Below, one piece after another: positions 1-10,598 of a DNA stretch of 64,000 bases (position 1 is its first letter; each line of letters begins with the position of its first letter). The stretch is from a virus. Below the pieces are notes generated by a model that was not told where the DNA came from, searched no databases, and was given only the letters and a program-made list of their open reading frames with translations. A program made the translations under genes and the position numbers. The stretch is taken from positions 86,635 to 150,634 of the IMG/VR virus record IMGVR_UViG_3300034355_000696, one strand, 5' to 3'.

Positions 1-2
1 GC

Positions 3-1949
3 TTATTGATGATGACAGATGTAAATAAAGGTGTTAAATTAAATGGCACGTTTGCCCTTAATAGGGCAGTGTTGTCAGAAAGTGACAAAACAAGCAGGCA
101 TTCAAATCCAGAAAGTGGAATTGATAAAAATAATAAAAATTCTATATCTGATCATGTTTTTGGAAGAGCGTTTGACATTAGATCAGTTGGCGACTATGGA
201 GTAATAAGAGGCAAAGAGAGATATGCAATTGCCTTAGATATTGTTTTACAAAAGTTAAACACAATGCCACAACCCCTAATGCCAGATCTTATAGTCATTG
301 ACCCAGACGTTGCAAAGGATAAAGGAATTGGAGAAGGTTTTGAGTCAGTTGATACTGCAATCAAAACACAATATCCAAATCTAAAATATGTTAACTTTGA
401 ATTTGGTCCAGAGCATACGGAAAATATTCATATTAGCTTTAGCCCACAAAGAGGTGGTAAGTACATTGGTTCTGGTGGCTGGAAAACCTCTGATGCTTCA
501 GCTCAACAATTAGATGAAAATGGAAACCCAATAGATAATTCAGCAAGTCTGACATCAGCAAAAGAAAAAGCCTATAAAAATTATAAAAATGGTGGTCCAG
601 CAATAACACTATATGAATTATTTATAATGCTTTCTCAAGAAGGTCCATTTTCTGACGAGGCAGCAGCAATTTTTTGCGCTGTAGCAGGAAGAGAGAGTGG
701 AGCCAGTCCAGCAGGTTATAACGGCAAATGTTTCGATAACAAGACAAGTTGGGGTGGTGACGTTTCAATTGGAATGTTTCAGTATAATTTGATTTCCTTA
801 ATCAAGAGGTCGACCAACGCATCAAACGACGTGCCAATTTACTATGATGGTTCTGCTGCAACAAAGCAATTAGTTAAAGCTCACAGGTTAATGTACTCTG
901 CTACTGAAGCTTCTTCCTGGGATCCCAACGCTGTAGCAAAAAAATTAGTAGAAATTTATAACACTAATAGCAATAAAGAAGAATCAAAGTCTACTACCGA
1001 TGACAGGTTGTGGTTCCCAATTAATCAAGTTTGGATGCTGATGGATAAGTGGGGCAGAAAAGATTTTAAAAACGTAAATAAGATAGATGCATCTAATGGT
1101 TTTTTCCATTGGGGAGATTATGATAACTCAGATAAAACACCAAGATCTGATTGTGGATTTATATTCGGAACAAAATTTCAAAATGCTGTTAACGTATATT
1201 TAACAACAGGAAAACCTATAGAAACACTAGAAGATTGGGTTAGAGTAAATTTTAAAAAGAATAATAAAAGAACAATAAACTATATAGAACAGTGGATGGA
1301 TGGAACTGTTTTCTATGATCACGCTAAAGATGGTTCATTGATAAACGAAGGCGCTAGTGGAATAATTACATATGAGGTAGATGTAGTTAGTTCGCAAAGT
1401 GCCGGAGGAGATGGATCTCCTGCATCTTTTACTAAGAACCAAATTGAAGAAGCTGCAGACTGGATTAGCACTAATAAGATTCCTCAATGGCTTTCTAAAT
1501 ATCGTTCAGATCTTGACGGCAACTTTGGTTGCGATAGATTTGCCAGAGTTCTTTCAGCTGCTTTGGGATTATTTGGCCCAGCACAAACTGCACTATTTGC
1601 AGATGAGTGGACAGCTGCAGGTAACGAAGGCTCATATACAGTCTCTACGCCTAGTCTTAGTCAATTCCTAACAGCGGGAGAACACTTGTCTAATCTAAAA
1701 TCGAGTGCTTCATTCTATGGACCAGAGACTGAAAACGGAAAGAACCCACCAGCTGGTTATTTGGTATTTTGGCAGGGTGGGACTGATGACTATGGCCACG
1801 TAGGAGTTTCAATAGGAAATGGTCAGTACGTTGACCAGCATGATGAAAGTGAAGGGTCTGATAGACCAAGACCAAGAAATATAAATTCAACAACTTTCCC
1901 AGGAAGCAAGTACACCTACGCTGGAGCATCGTCTATATGGAGCGCATAA
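3..1949 (+). CDS. Tail-associated multidomain lysin (5' end outside window)
   Basis: The frame is open to the left edge, so the true start is probably upstream; the first in-window starts are TTG at 6 and ATG at 9. Numbering from 6, three wall-degrading modules follow one another. Residues ~1-150 look like an M15 peptidase: SDHVFGRAFD (48-57) fits SxHxxGxAxD and NIHISF supplies the later His. Residues ~195-420 look like a lytic-transglycosylase fold, with GRESG as candidate catalytic Glu and a SIGMFQYN segment. Residues ~480-645 look like a CHAP or NlpC/P60 amidase, with Cys near 509 and His near 598 in DDYGHVGVSIGNG. Position at the head of a baseplate operon suggests a virion-borne lysin for DNA entry. 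Domain boundaries are by eye. Confidence 0.7.
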   Translation, partial: LLMMTDVNKGVKLNGTFALNRAVLSESDKTSRHSNPESGIDKNNKNSISDHVFGRAFDIRSVGDYGVIRGKERYAIALDIVLQKLNTMPQPLMPDLIVIDPDVAKDKGIGEGFESVDTAIKTQYPNLKYVNFEFGPEHTENIHISFSPQRGGKYIGSGGWKTSDASAQQLDENGNPIDNSASLTSAKEKAYKNYKNGGPAITLYELFIMLSQEGPFSDEAAAIFCAVAGRESGASPAGYNGKCFDNKTSWGGDVSIGMFQYNLISLIKRSTNASNDVPIYYDGSAATKQLVKAHRLMYSATEASSWDPNAVAKKLVEIYNTNSNKEESKSTTDDRLWFPINQVWMLMDKWGRKDFKNVNKIDASNGFFHWGDYDNSDKTPRSDCGFIFGTKFQNAVNVYLTTGKPIETLEDWVRVNFKKNNKRTINYIEQWMDGTVFYDHAKDGSLINEGASGIITYEVDVVSSQSAGGDGSPASFTKNQIEEAADWISTNKIPQWLSKYRSDLDGNFGCDRFARVLSAALGLFGPAQTALFADEWTAAGNEGSYTVSTPSLSQFLTAGEHLSNLKSSASFYGPETENGKNPPAGYLVFWQGGTDDYGHVGVSIGNGQYVDQHDESEGSDRPRPRNINSTTFPGSKYTYAGASSIWSA

Positions 1950-1960
1950 GGAGATAAGTA

Positions 1961-2323
1961 ATGAAACAGTATCCAAAATTTGATGAAAAATTAAATTCAC
2001 ACATTAGCAATAATCAGCTTCAGCAATCTAAGACAAGATCTGGAACTATTATGTCATACAATAAAATGACTAATACAGCTGTAATTATCTTAGATGATAG
2101 GATGACAAATCAAGTTGGTAATATAATAAGAGGAGTTCCATGTCCATCCACCCTCGGTGTGCAAAGTGTTGCGCCAACAGCCGGCACAAGATGTATAGTT
2201 GGCTTTGCTGACGCCAATGAAAGGTTTCCACATATAGTATCATATATGGACGATACAAATAGCGTAGGAAGATATATGCCCAACTACAGTGTAGACACTG
2301 GTGTGCCAAAGTTTATGGTTTAA
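1961..2323 (+). CDS. Baseplate spike/OB-fold protein (gpV/gp5-like), tentative
   Basis: 120 residues, 11 bases after the lysin gene. The central part is a short beta-rich stretch (TRSGTIMSYNKMTNTAVIIL and later GTRCIVGFAD) resembling the OB-fold of tail-spike or baseplate hub proteins. The place, between a tail lysin and the gp25-like wedge gene, fits the central spike. There is no decisive motif, so the call rests on context and general fold impression. Confidence 0.45.
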   Translation: MKQYPKFDEKLNSHISNNQLQQSKTRSGTIMSYNKMTNTAVIILDDRMTNQVGNIIRGVPCPSTLGVQSVAPTAGTRCIVGFADANERFPHIVSYMDDTNSVGRYMPNYSVDTGVPKFMV

Positions 2324-2324
2324 A

Positions 2325-3029
2325 ATGTCAGAAAAAATTCACGCACAAAAGTCTTTTGAATCAGTAGCTGGCAAGACCGCTTCTGAGATAGATGAATTAA
2401 GCAGAAGGAAAAACTTTTCCCAAAGAGAAGTAGGGTTAACTCATCCAGATAATCCATCTTTTATAAGACTAACAGATTCTGGTGATATAGAAATATTTTC
2501 AGCGCCTGGAGTAGGTATAGTTATAAATGGATCAACAAAAACCATTTCTCTTTTTGCGGATAATATTAAGTTTTTTACAAAAGAAGATGGTTTAAAATGG
2601 AACTCTATGGAATTCAATCATTCGGCAACTGTGTTTTCGGAGCCAGCATTTGTCAGCGCAAATGATAAATCTTATAATCCAGCTTTTTTAAATATGGATC
2701 ATTACATAAAGAATCTAGATTTAATAGACCAAGAAGATTCACAACAGGCAGTTACTATTAACGGCACGTACGCTTATAGAGAAACAACTAACACTGATGT
2801 TGTCTCGGTGGATGTATTGGAAAATTCTTCATTAGATAATGATTTTACAAAAGAAGATATTATTAAATTAGATTCTTTTTGGGATAGGAACTCTTCTGCG
2901 CTGTTTAATGCAGAGAGTATGTCAAAGGCTAATTTGATAAATAGCATAAGAAATCTAATGTCTAATGGGCGCTCGATAAACCAGGCGTTAGATATTGTTA
3001 AAGAAAGCATAGGAGATAATAATGTCTGA
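2325..3029 (+). CDS. Baseplate-region structural protein, unknown
   Basis: The ATG at 2325 is preferred over an upstream in-frame start because it follows the previous stop by one base and begins the usual MSE. The product is ~234 residues: an N-terminal part with a small beta domain (IRLTDSGDIEIFSAPGVGIV) and a helical, acidic C-terminal third. It overlaps the gp25-like gene by 8 bases, so the two are probably translated together. I do not recognise a family; a baseplate or spike-associated role is inferred from neighbours. Confidence 0.5.
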   Translation: MSEKIHAQKSFESVAGKTASEIDELSRRKNFSQREVGLTHPDNPSFIRLTDSGDIEIFSAPGVGIVINGSTKTISLFADNIKFFTKEDGLKWNSMEFNHSATVFSEPAFVSANDKSYNPAFLNMDHYIKNLDLIDQEDSQQAVTINGTYAYRETTNTDVVSVDVLENSSLDNDFTKEDIIKLDSFWDRNSSALFNAESMSKANLINSIRNLMSNGRSINQALDIVKESIGDNNV

Positions 3030-3402
3030 TTTTTACATCAGCCTTAGTGGTGATTTAGTAGTAAATGGATCTGGAGATTTGGGCTTAGTTCAATCTATGT
3101 CAGAAAAAGATATACAGCATGTATATATGAGGTTGATGACTGAGCCAGGTGACTTCTTTATTTACCCTCAGCTAGGGACTCAACTGTCGATGCTATACGG
3201 AATGCCTCAAAACCCTCAAACCGGTGACTTCGGCAAAAGATTAATTCGTGCAGCCCTAGAAAGAGAAGGGGTTTTTAAAAATAGACAAATTACTATTGAA
3301 GCAGTACCGGTTTCCGCAGACTCCATTAGATTTGATGTTTATTTAATGGGTGATTTAAATGAACCTACGATATTGTCAATAACACAAGACTTAGGAGCCT
3401 AG
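3022..3402 (+). CDS. Baseplate wedge protein, gp25-like
   Basis: 126 residues, the usual size for T4 gp25 / P2 gpW-like wedge proteins. The protein has the family pattern: a GDLxLV start, a central MTEPGDFFIYPQLGTQL segment (EPGD...P..G) and a C-terminal beta strand set. The family nucleates sheath assembly and joins the wedge to the inner baseplate in contractile tails. It is followed after one base by the baseplate J gene, the classic order. This is the clearest sign that the phage has a contractile tail. Confidence 0.82.
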   Translation: MSDFYISLSGDLVVNGSGDLGLVQSMSEKDIQHVYMRLMTEPGDFFIYPQLGTQLSMLYGMPQNPQTGDFGKRLIRAALEREGVFKNRQITIEAVPVSADSIRFDVYLMGDLNEPTILSITQDLGA

Positions 3403-3403
3403 A

Positions 3404-4564
3404 GTGGTATCAGTTAACATAAAGAGTAAAGAGCAAATGCTCGTAGCTACTCTCAACGCCCTGCAAAAAAACGCAGGAATTAGCGCTATTTCTCCTGGAT
3501 CAATAGCCAGAGCTTTTGCGGAAGCAATTCATTCTGAAATTAGCGATCTTTACAACTCCTTAAAGGTGAGCATAGAGCAGTCTAATCTCTCAACAGCTTC
3601 AGGAATCAATCTAGATATGATAGGCACCCTGTATAACGTACAGCGTAGAACTATATCATCTGAGCTGGTCCCAGAAAGAGTTACTGGAAATATAGAATTT
3701 TATTTAAATACAACTCATAGTTCGACAGTAACCATTCCAAAAGGAACGCTTGTATACAACGATGCCACAGCGTTTTCTTCAACTCAGTATCAATATGAAC
3801 TAAATTCAGATATCGTTATAGCAACCGGTAACACAAGGGCCTATGGATCAGTTAAAGCAAAATTTGCAGATAATAATGTGACCGCAGCTAGAAACACCTT
3901 GGTGAGACATAATTTCATATCACCTCCGGGTATCGTAGTGTACTGTAATAATCCAAAGGAAGTTTACAGTAGCCTTAACTCAGAATCTGATGATAACTAT
4001 AGAAGAAGAATAGTTTCAGCAATTAGAGGCTCTGCATCAGGTACCGCAGAATCTGTTAGGTTTGCAGCCTTATCAGTTAAGGGTGTCAGGGATGTAAAAA
4101 TAAGAGAAGCTTCTCTTGGTGTTGGCACATGCGATATAGTGGTTATACCAGAAACACAAGCTGGGATAAGTATAATGAGCCAGTTGGTTTACGAGAAGAT
4201 TAAAGCCGTTAAACCGGTTGGTATCAATATGAACCTGAGAGTGGCTACTAAAAAATTAGTAGATGTTTCAGCCACCTTAACATTAAGAGAAGGAACAACA
4301 GGAGCAATTGCTAGGAGTGTGGAAAATCAGTCAAAGATTTTCTTAAATAGATATTTAAACAGTCTTACAATTGGTGACTCAGTTTCAATATCGGAAATAG
4401 AAAGACAGATGAAGCTTTCTTCAGAGCTAATTATGTCTGTCACTGTTGGTAATATTAAAGTAGACAATAGAAATATACCTAATAAAGATTATAGACTATC
4501 TGATGATAAAAGTTACATGGCTGCTGGTACGCTTAGCCTATTCTCTGTTATAATGGGAGCGTAA
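3404..4564 (+). CDS. Baseplate J-like protein (gp47/gp6 family)
   Basis: 386 residues starting with GTG at 3404, one base after the gp25-like stop. The middle carries the typical baseplate J pattern: a beta domain with VTIPKGTLVYN, then ESDDNYRRRIVSAIRGSASGTAESVRFAALSV, where the E(S)D..YR.R......SGT..... signature is plain. The C-terminal part is the usual alpha/beta domain ending in a short hydrophobic tail. It forms the wedge-core ring of contractile baseplates. Spacing and direction show a single operon with gp25 and the lysin. Confidence 0.85.
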   Translation: MVSVNIKSKEQMLVATLNALQKNAGISAISPGSIARAFAEAIHSEISDLYNSLKVSIEQSNLSTASGINLDMIGTLYNVQRRTISSELVPERVTGNIEFYLNTTHSSTVTIPKGTLVYNDATAFSSTQYQYELNSDIVIATGNTRAYGSVKAKFADNNVTAARNTLVRHNFISPPGIVVYCNNPKEVYSSLNSESDDNYRRRIVSAIRGSASGTAESVRFAALSVKGVRDVKIREASLGVGTCDIVVIPETQAGISIMSQLVYEKIKAVKPVGINMNLRVATKKLVDVSATLTLREGTTGAIARSVENQSKIFLNRYLNSLTIGDSVSISEIERQMKLSSELIMSVTVGNIKVDNRNIPNKDYRLSDDKSYMAAGTLSLFSVIMGA

Positions 4565-4587
4565 ACTAGTAGAAAAGGTGTAAATTA

Positions 4588-5805
4588 ATGTCTGAACAAA
4601 CTTACTCTGTTATAAGAAAACAGATAGTAAAAGCAAAAAACATGACCCATGCAAGAATGGTATCAGAAGGGTATGACAACTTTCCTGGCGAAGTACTACA
4701 TGATGATTGTGAAATTATTGAAACTGGAATAACAGAAGTGTGGAATGAAGAAGAGCAGGACGCTCAAATCTTCTTAGATAGTCATGAAGCTACGGCAGCT
4801 GATCAATCTATCTTTTTAAGATCTGAAAATAGACGTTTGGCTAAAATAGCTGAAAAAAATAAGAACGTAAAAGATGAAACAGTTTATGCAGTCTATCAAG
4901 CTGCATTCGATGCTTTTTCATCTATAGAAACTGCTCCCATTAAGGGCCCAACACTTAAGGTGTTACCAGGTGTTCCTGAAACAGCAGTAGCAGTATTTGC
5001 GGATTGGCAGTTAGGTAAGATAACTCCCGATTATAACTCTGAAGTTTTAGCAGAAAGAATAGAAGTTTATACTCAGAAACTGCTAGAAATAACAGAAATA
5101 CAAAGGAAGCATCACCCTGTTAAGAATCTTCACGTATGGCTATTAGGCGATATCGTAGAGGGTGAAGAGATATTTCCAGGACAAGCTCACCTAATAGATT
5201 CTGGACTCTATAGGCAAGTAGGCGTTAACGGTCCAGCAATTCTAAGTAAGTTCTTTGACACCGTACTGCAGCACTTTGAGCACGTGCATGTTACTGGTGT
5301 GATAGGAAATCACGGTGCAGTAGGCGGACGCGGCAGGAAGATGCATGACCCAGAAACAAACATGGATAGACTCCTTTACAAGTCAATGGAATTCTTTTAC
5401 AAAGAAGGAAGACAGGAGCCAAGAATAACCTTTAATATTCCAGATGGAAAAGGCGAAAGACATTGGTACGCTGTAGACACCATAGGTAACTATAGTTCCT
5501 TGCTAATTCATGGTGACCAAATGCCTGCACCAGGACAATATCATGGCTACTATAAGAGAGCAATGGGGTGGAAAGATGGCGCAATCCCAGAGCACTTCGA
5601 AGATATATTTATGGGCCACTATCATCAGCAATTTAAAATGACCATAGGTAGCTCAATGCTCAGGGTCTCAGGTTCACCAGAAAGCTATAACACTTATGCT
5701 CAAGAGTATTTTTCCTCAATGAGCAGACCGTGTCAGCATTTGATGTTCGTTCACCCCGAGAATGGAGTTACTTGCGAATACAGTATTTGGCTAGATGCGG
5801 TTTAG
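4588..5805 (+). CDS. Calcineurin-like metallophosphoesterase within tail operon
   Basis: 405 residues. The metal-binding set of the metallophosphoesterase fold is present in order: D139 (VFADWQ), D188 in LLGDIVEGE, H242 in GNHG, H308 in LIHGD, and H344/H346 in GHYH. The first motif is DxQ rather than DxH, as in some phage and SbcD-like members. Residues 1-130 are an extra acidic, helical N-terminal part. The substrate cannot be told from sequence: nucleic acid nuclease or phosphodiesterase are both possible. Its place between baseplate J and a large tail protein is unusual for a DNA-repair type enzyme. Confidence 0.75.
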   Translation: MSEQTYSVIRKQIVKAKNMTHARMVSEGYDNFPGEVLHDDCEIIETGITEVWNEEEQDAQIFLDSHEATAADQSIFLRSENRRLAKIAEKNKNVKDETVYAVYQAAFDAFSSIETAPIKGPTLKVLPGVPETAVAVFADWQLGKITPDYNSEVLAERIEVYTQKLLEITEIQRKHHPVKNLHVWLLGDIVEGEEIFPGQAHLIDSGLYRQVGVNGPAILSKFFDTVLQHFEHVHVTGVIGNHGAVGGRGRKMHDPETNMDRLLYKSMEFFYKEGRQEPRITFNIPDGKGERHWYAVDTIGNYSSLLIHGDQMPAPGQYHGYYKRAMGWKDGAIPEHFEDIFMGHYHQQFKMTIGSSMLRVSGSPESYNTYAQEYFSSMSRPCQHLMFVHPENGVTCEYSIWLDAV

Positions 5806-5816
5806 GAGTTTAATAA

Positions 5817-8800
5817 ATGAAAACCTATTTGTTAAGCTTTAACACTGGAGACTTCACTAAAAGTAATAATTTGTGGACCTCCAGTGTAATTGACCTTTAC
5901 TCAAATAGATTTTATAAAAACTTTTCATACACTAGATCAGCTACTGGTTTAAATTCACTAGGTGATTACATTTACACTGGAACTAATGTAATACAGGGCG
6001 CTACTCCAACTATAGAAGGAGCCTATGCAGTTACTGATACTGGTGAATTATATCAGGATCCTGGCGTAAGCCCCCATTTATACTTTAATTCAAATTCAGT
6101 TAGCGGTGACAATTTTGTATTTGATCCAGACAATAATTCAACACCAATTTTTACAGCTGACTTAGTAGAAGATTACCTCTACAGGTTTATAGATACAACA
6201 TCTCGTATTGATATAAGAACTTTTAAAGGAGCTTTTTCTAGTTCTTTAAATAGTATTGAATCAATTACTTTTGATTTAAATATATACGAATCAGATAGTC
6301 AAAATCGGACCATGGCTGTTAGCGGTAACTACAACTTCTAACGCTCTAGGATCAATACTTCTATCAAAAGATGTAAAGCGCTATGCAAAATTTGAGGTAG
6401 TGGTAAATACAGAGCTAGAAGTATTAACTTCTTTAAGCTTTCTTCTTATAATAGAAGTAGCCATATCGGAACCTTCTAATCCAGTACTCTCACGTTCAAC
6501 AAAAAATGTATTAGGGAGATTCCCTTCGTGGATGCATTTATATGAAGACTCAGTAGAGCAGGCTACCCCCAGTTTATATGTACCAAAATCAACGGCTGGC
6601 AAATTTTTAAATGCAGTTGTTGGTGAAGACCTAGATGATTTTGACAGAGAAATAGATATATTTAGAATTAACTCTTTTATAGAAAGAGCTGACGTTAATC
6701 AGTTAGCTTGGTTGTATTCTTCCACAAACGTAACAAACGTATTCAGTAAGGTATTATCTAATCAACTTTTGGAACTTGCAAGAGTTGATAACCTTGTTGA
6801 TTTCTATAAGTCAAAAACATCTGATGATGTTTTTTTTCATAACCCTTTAAACAGAGAAATTCTAACAATAAAAGAATATGGAGATCTCTCAGTAAAGAGT
6901 GAAAACACTGGAATTTCAACTCCTTTAACTCAAAAACCAGTATTGAGATACAATTGGTTTGACGAAATGGGTGCAAGAGTTGGTCTGTTTAGAATGCATC
7001 TTGAATCGAACGCTTCCTATAAGGAAAGAATTTTAGACGTATTTAAGAATCCAAATGGCGCAGATATAGAATCATTTAAAAAAGTTCTTAGAAGAGAGTT
7101 GAATCTTTGGAAAGCTTTTGGTGCCACTCCATCTTCTAGTTACCCAGGCGCTACACCTGAAATTTTAGAAATATCAGATATAGAATATTCAACTCCATAT
7201 TTTACCGCAGATGGTAATCCAACTGATTTATTTAAAAAACTAGTAGATGATTTAAATGTAAGATATCCTACCAATTGGGGATATTTTAGATTTGGAGATA
7301 GCATTTGGGATTACGCTGGAGAGAATAATGAAGGCGTTAATAGAATTCGCTCTAGATACTATGATGAAGAAATTGCAATACCATATTATCAACCAGGAGT
7401 TGGAGACTTAAATGACGCTGAATTATTTGTCACTAACTACGATGCAACTCCTCAGTTTTTTGAAACTTCAATAGTTGCCAAGGGCAAGAAAAATGTTAGC
7501 ACTTCTTTAAAGTATGAACCAGTAAAACTTCAGTATGAGTATTATGGTTCCTATGAAATTACCGAATACAATAATCCAGCAGCTACCGTAAATCTAACTC
7601 TTGAATTCAGTGCTACCCCGCACGGGTCATATGCAACGCCAATAACATTTTTTGCACCGCTCACATTCTATCCAAAGAATAATTTTGGTCCAACTCACTC
7701 AGCTTACCCGGAATATAATTCTATAGAAATATTTGATACAGAAGGATATGTTTCATCAAAATATTCACTAAAAGAAAAACAAACATTATCTGGATATAAA
7801 GATACAAAAAGTTCAATTAACACATCTAGATTAGAAGTATCTGAAATAGAAAACATAGTTATTAAAAATGGATTATGGAATGGCTCAACTTATGCAACGC
7901 CAAACTCTAATAACTTTGAAGCAAAGTTTTCTCATAGAACTGCAAATCTAATAAGCAGTACGACGTTATTATCAGCAACACCAAACTTTGCCCAAAGTAC
8001 GCAACTGCAACTTCTTTCAAAACTATACAATCCAGTTCAAGTAACCAAATATACAACTCCTCAAGAGTCTGAAATAGTTATCAACAACGTTGCCACGCCA
8101 CCGAGTGGTTATTCGATTGATCATGATAGGATTGTATCTAATATAATAATGCCAGTGGGAGCAACACCAAGGCAGATATTTATTAATAACCTAAAACCAA
8201 CAAGCGTAGATCTAGATTACCTTGATGACAATTCAGCTTTTTCTGGCTATGGTGGTGTTTCTTATTATTTAGAAACTGACAGAGAAGTATTCATTCCATC
8301 TTCACCTAACTTAAGCATAAGATTTAACAGTTCAAATCTTGCAACACCTAGTTCAAACGCTAAAATTGGAACAACTACAGTAAACGGATCTGCCGCAACT
8401 GCATCATATTACTTTACTCAACTTAGCTATCCATATACCAGTACTCCGAATTCACTTACGGTATCAACTCAAGATAGCTCAATCTATCCATTTGAGATAG
8501 TTAATTGGGATCCTTTTGAGTTAACACATGCTTCTCCTATCTCTGGATACGTTGATGAATATGGGGTAATCAGTTATAACTCCTTAAATGGTGAATATGT
8601 TCCAGGAAAAAATAGTAATTATATTTCATTACCAGAATTAACAAGAGAAGGTTTTGGCCTGTCTGGTTCTGAAAAGTTTAAATACTTCTTTGAAACAATT
8701 GAAGTTTTAGATCCTGAATCTGTAAATGTATCAGTTTGGTCAGAACAAAAAATCGTTAATCCATTTTTAAATAGAACGTATGTTCTTGAGTCGAACGGTA

Positions 8801-10596
8801 TATCTAACATCTATCAAGATGCTAATTACACTACGAAGAGTTTAAGATATCCAGATAATTCTATTTCTGAGTCATATGACCTAGAAAGAAATACTACGGT
8901 ATTTAACAACTTTATAGTTAGAGGAAAATTATACGACGCAAAATTAGATGCCAGAATTAATACTGGTTGGATTCACCTAGACAATAATGAATATTACGTC
9001 TACGCTAAGCCGGTAACTGAGGTTAAAACTGGAATACTAAAAGAGGTAACATTAGCCAATGCACCTAGGCAAGGTGCTCCGGTTATGGTAAATGTTTCTT
9101 TAGTTGGTTCAGCAACTCCTGAAATTTATACTGAGGTGGGATTTCCTCATGAGTCTTCTCCAAGGCATTTTGGATTTGAAAATACAGAAACGTTACAGCC
9201 TAAGTTTGATAATAGCTTTCATCTTGGTTATAAAAATGTTTATAATCTTTCTATTACAGATGGTTACACTGGAGAGCTTCTATTCAGCAATCTTTCAACA
9301 AATAATTCATTTATTAAGTTAGATAAATCTACATATGAATTTAAAAAAGATAGAGACTATTACATAAAATATAAGGTTGTTAATTCATATTATGTAGATA
9401 ATATCCTTGATGGTTCTTCATATTATTCAAAGATAGTTTTTGATGCTACTCCTAACGCCACAATGAACTATGAGATCACATATGAATCTTCAATATATCA
9501 AGACTCAACACCTCTTGATTTAAATTTTGGACAAACAAGTTCACTCCTAGACAAAGGTTACGTAATTGCATCAAGTGCAACTTATGACTTTGATAGAATA
9601 AAGGTAGTTGTTTCGCCAGGTTATATTTTGGATGATGGAAATGATTATATAACCGTAAGCATAATTTCTTTAGATACTGAAGGAAATCCAAAGCCTTATC
9701 AAAGCTTTGTCCTTTATTCTATATATCATAATTTAACTTTTGATAGCCCTATCATAACCACAGATGATGAAGGATTTGCTTCCGTAAACGCAGTTTACGA
9801 TTTTGGTTACATAACCCACAAGAACAAGGCTATGATTGTAATCGTTGGCGCAGAAAACCCAAGCAATCCATTAGCTCATCCTGATAGTGATACTGATGGA
9901 TTTAGTTATGGTGAATGGATTTCTATATATTCTTCTAGGGTTGAAGATTCAACACTATTAGCATCTGCAAATCCAGACATAATAAGTGCTGACGGAGTAT
10001 CGTCTACAACGATATCTGGAATACTAACAATCAACAATGCTCCAAGTGAAAACGCTGTAATTTATTGGAGAAAATCTAGAGACTTATACTCAACTTTAAA
10101 CAGTGTATCATACAGTAATTCAGTTTCTACTCCAGACAAAAATAGTGTTTCAGGTATCGTTTACGCAGACAGTAATGGAAAATTTGAAATAGGTCCAATA
10201 CCTTCTCAGGATAGAGCTACACCGGGATATTGGTTTATGGCTATCGATTCTGAGTTAGCCTCAACTCCATCTTCAACCCCAAATACATCAGTTGGCGATG
10301 TTCTATTCTGGTACGAATCTTACGATAATGTAGACATCAATTTTGTGCCTGGATTAAAGATACCTGATATAATTAATCATGATATTAGTAAATCATTGGA
10401 TATATATTCTACTCCAACGTTTAGAATTAGTTACTATAATGAAAACATAGTAGACAATACTGGATCAACGCCTAGATGGACGCCGCCACAATGGCTGCCA
10501 ATTCCGAGATACGACCAGTACCAAGCTGGATATTTTGGTGCAACCCCATATGTTATTTCAGATTACTCTAACTTAATAAAGGATTATGAGGATTAA
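5817..10596 (+). CDS. Very large tail/baseplate protein rich in [A/S]TP motifs, joined by +1 shift at CGG 6306
   Basis: Two overlapping frames make one protein: 5817-6305 (163 residues), skip of C6306, then 6307-10596 (1429 residues), about 1592 in all. Read without the shift, the first frame stops at 6341 and the second has no good start (GTG at 6400 lacks a clear ribosome site). The unshifted frame upstream of 6400 continues sensibly (LGSILLSKDVKRYAKFEVVV). Both parts carry the same odd feature, short A-T-P or S-T-P tripeptides spread along the chain (16 ATP in total, GATPTIEG in the first part), which supports one gene. The rest is beta-rich with no family I recognise. Likely a tail or baseplate fibre component. 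Confidence 0.7.
6306..6309 (+). other. +1 recoding site CGGA
   Basis: In-frame CGG after AAT. Skipping C and reading GGA links 5817-6305 to 6307-10596. The zero frame stops at 6339-6341. Confidence 0.7.
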
Positions 10597-10598
10597 TT

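Noticed and set aside
6400-10596. Independent gene starting at GTG 6400
   Set aside because: Coding continues upstream in the same frame to the CGG at 6306, and no ribosome site precedes the GTG.
5817-10596. Diversity-generating retroelement target
   Set aside because: ATP motifs have varied codons, no template repeat or reverse transcriptase gene was seen in the window.
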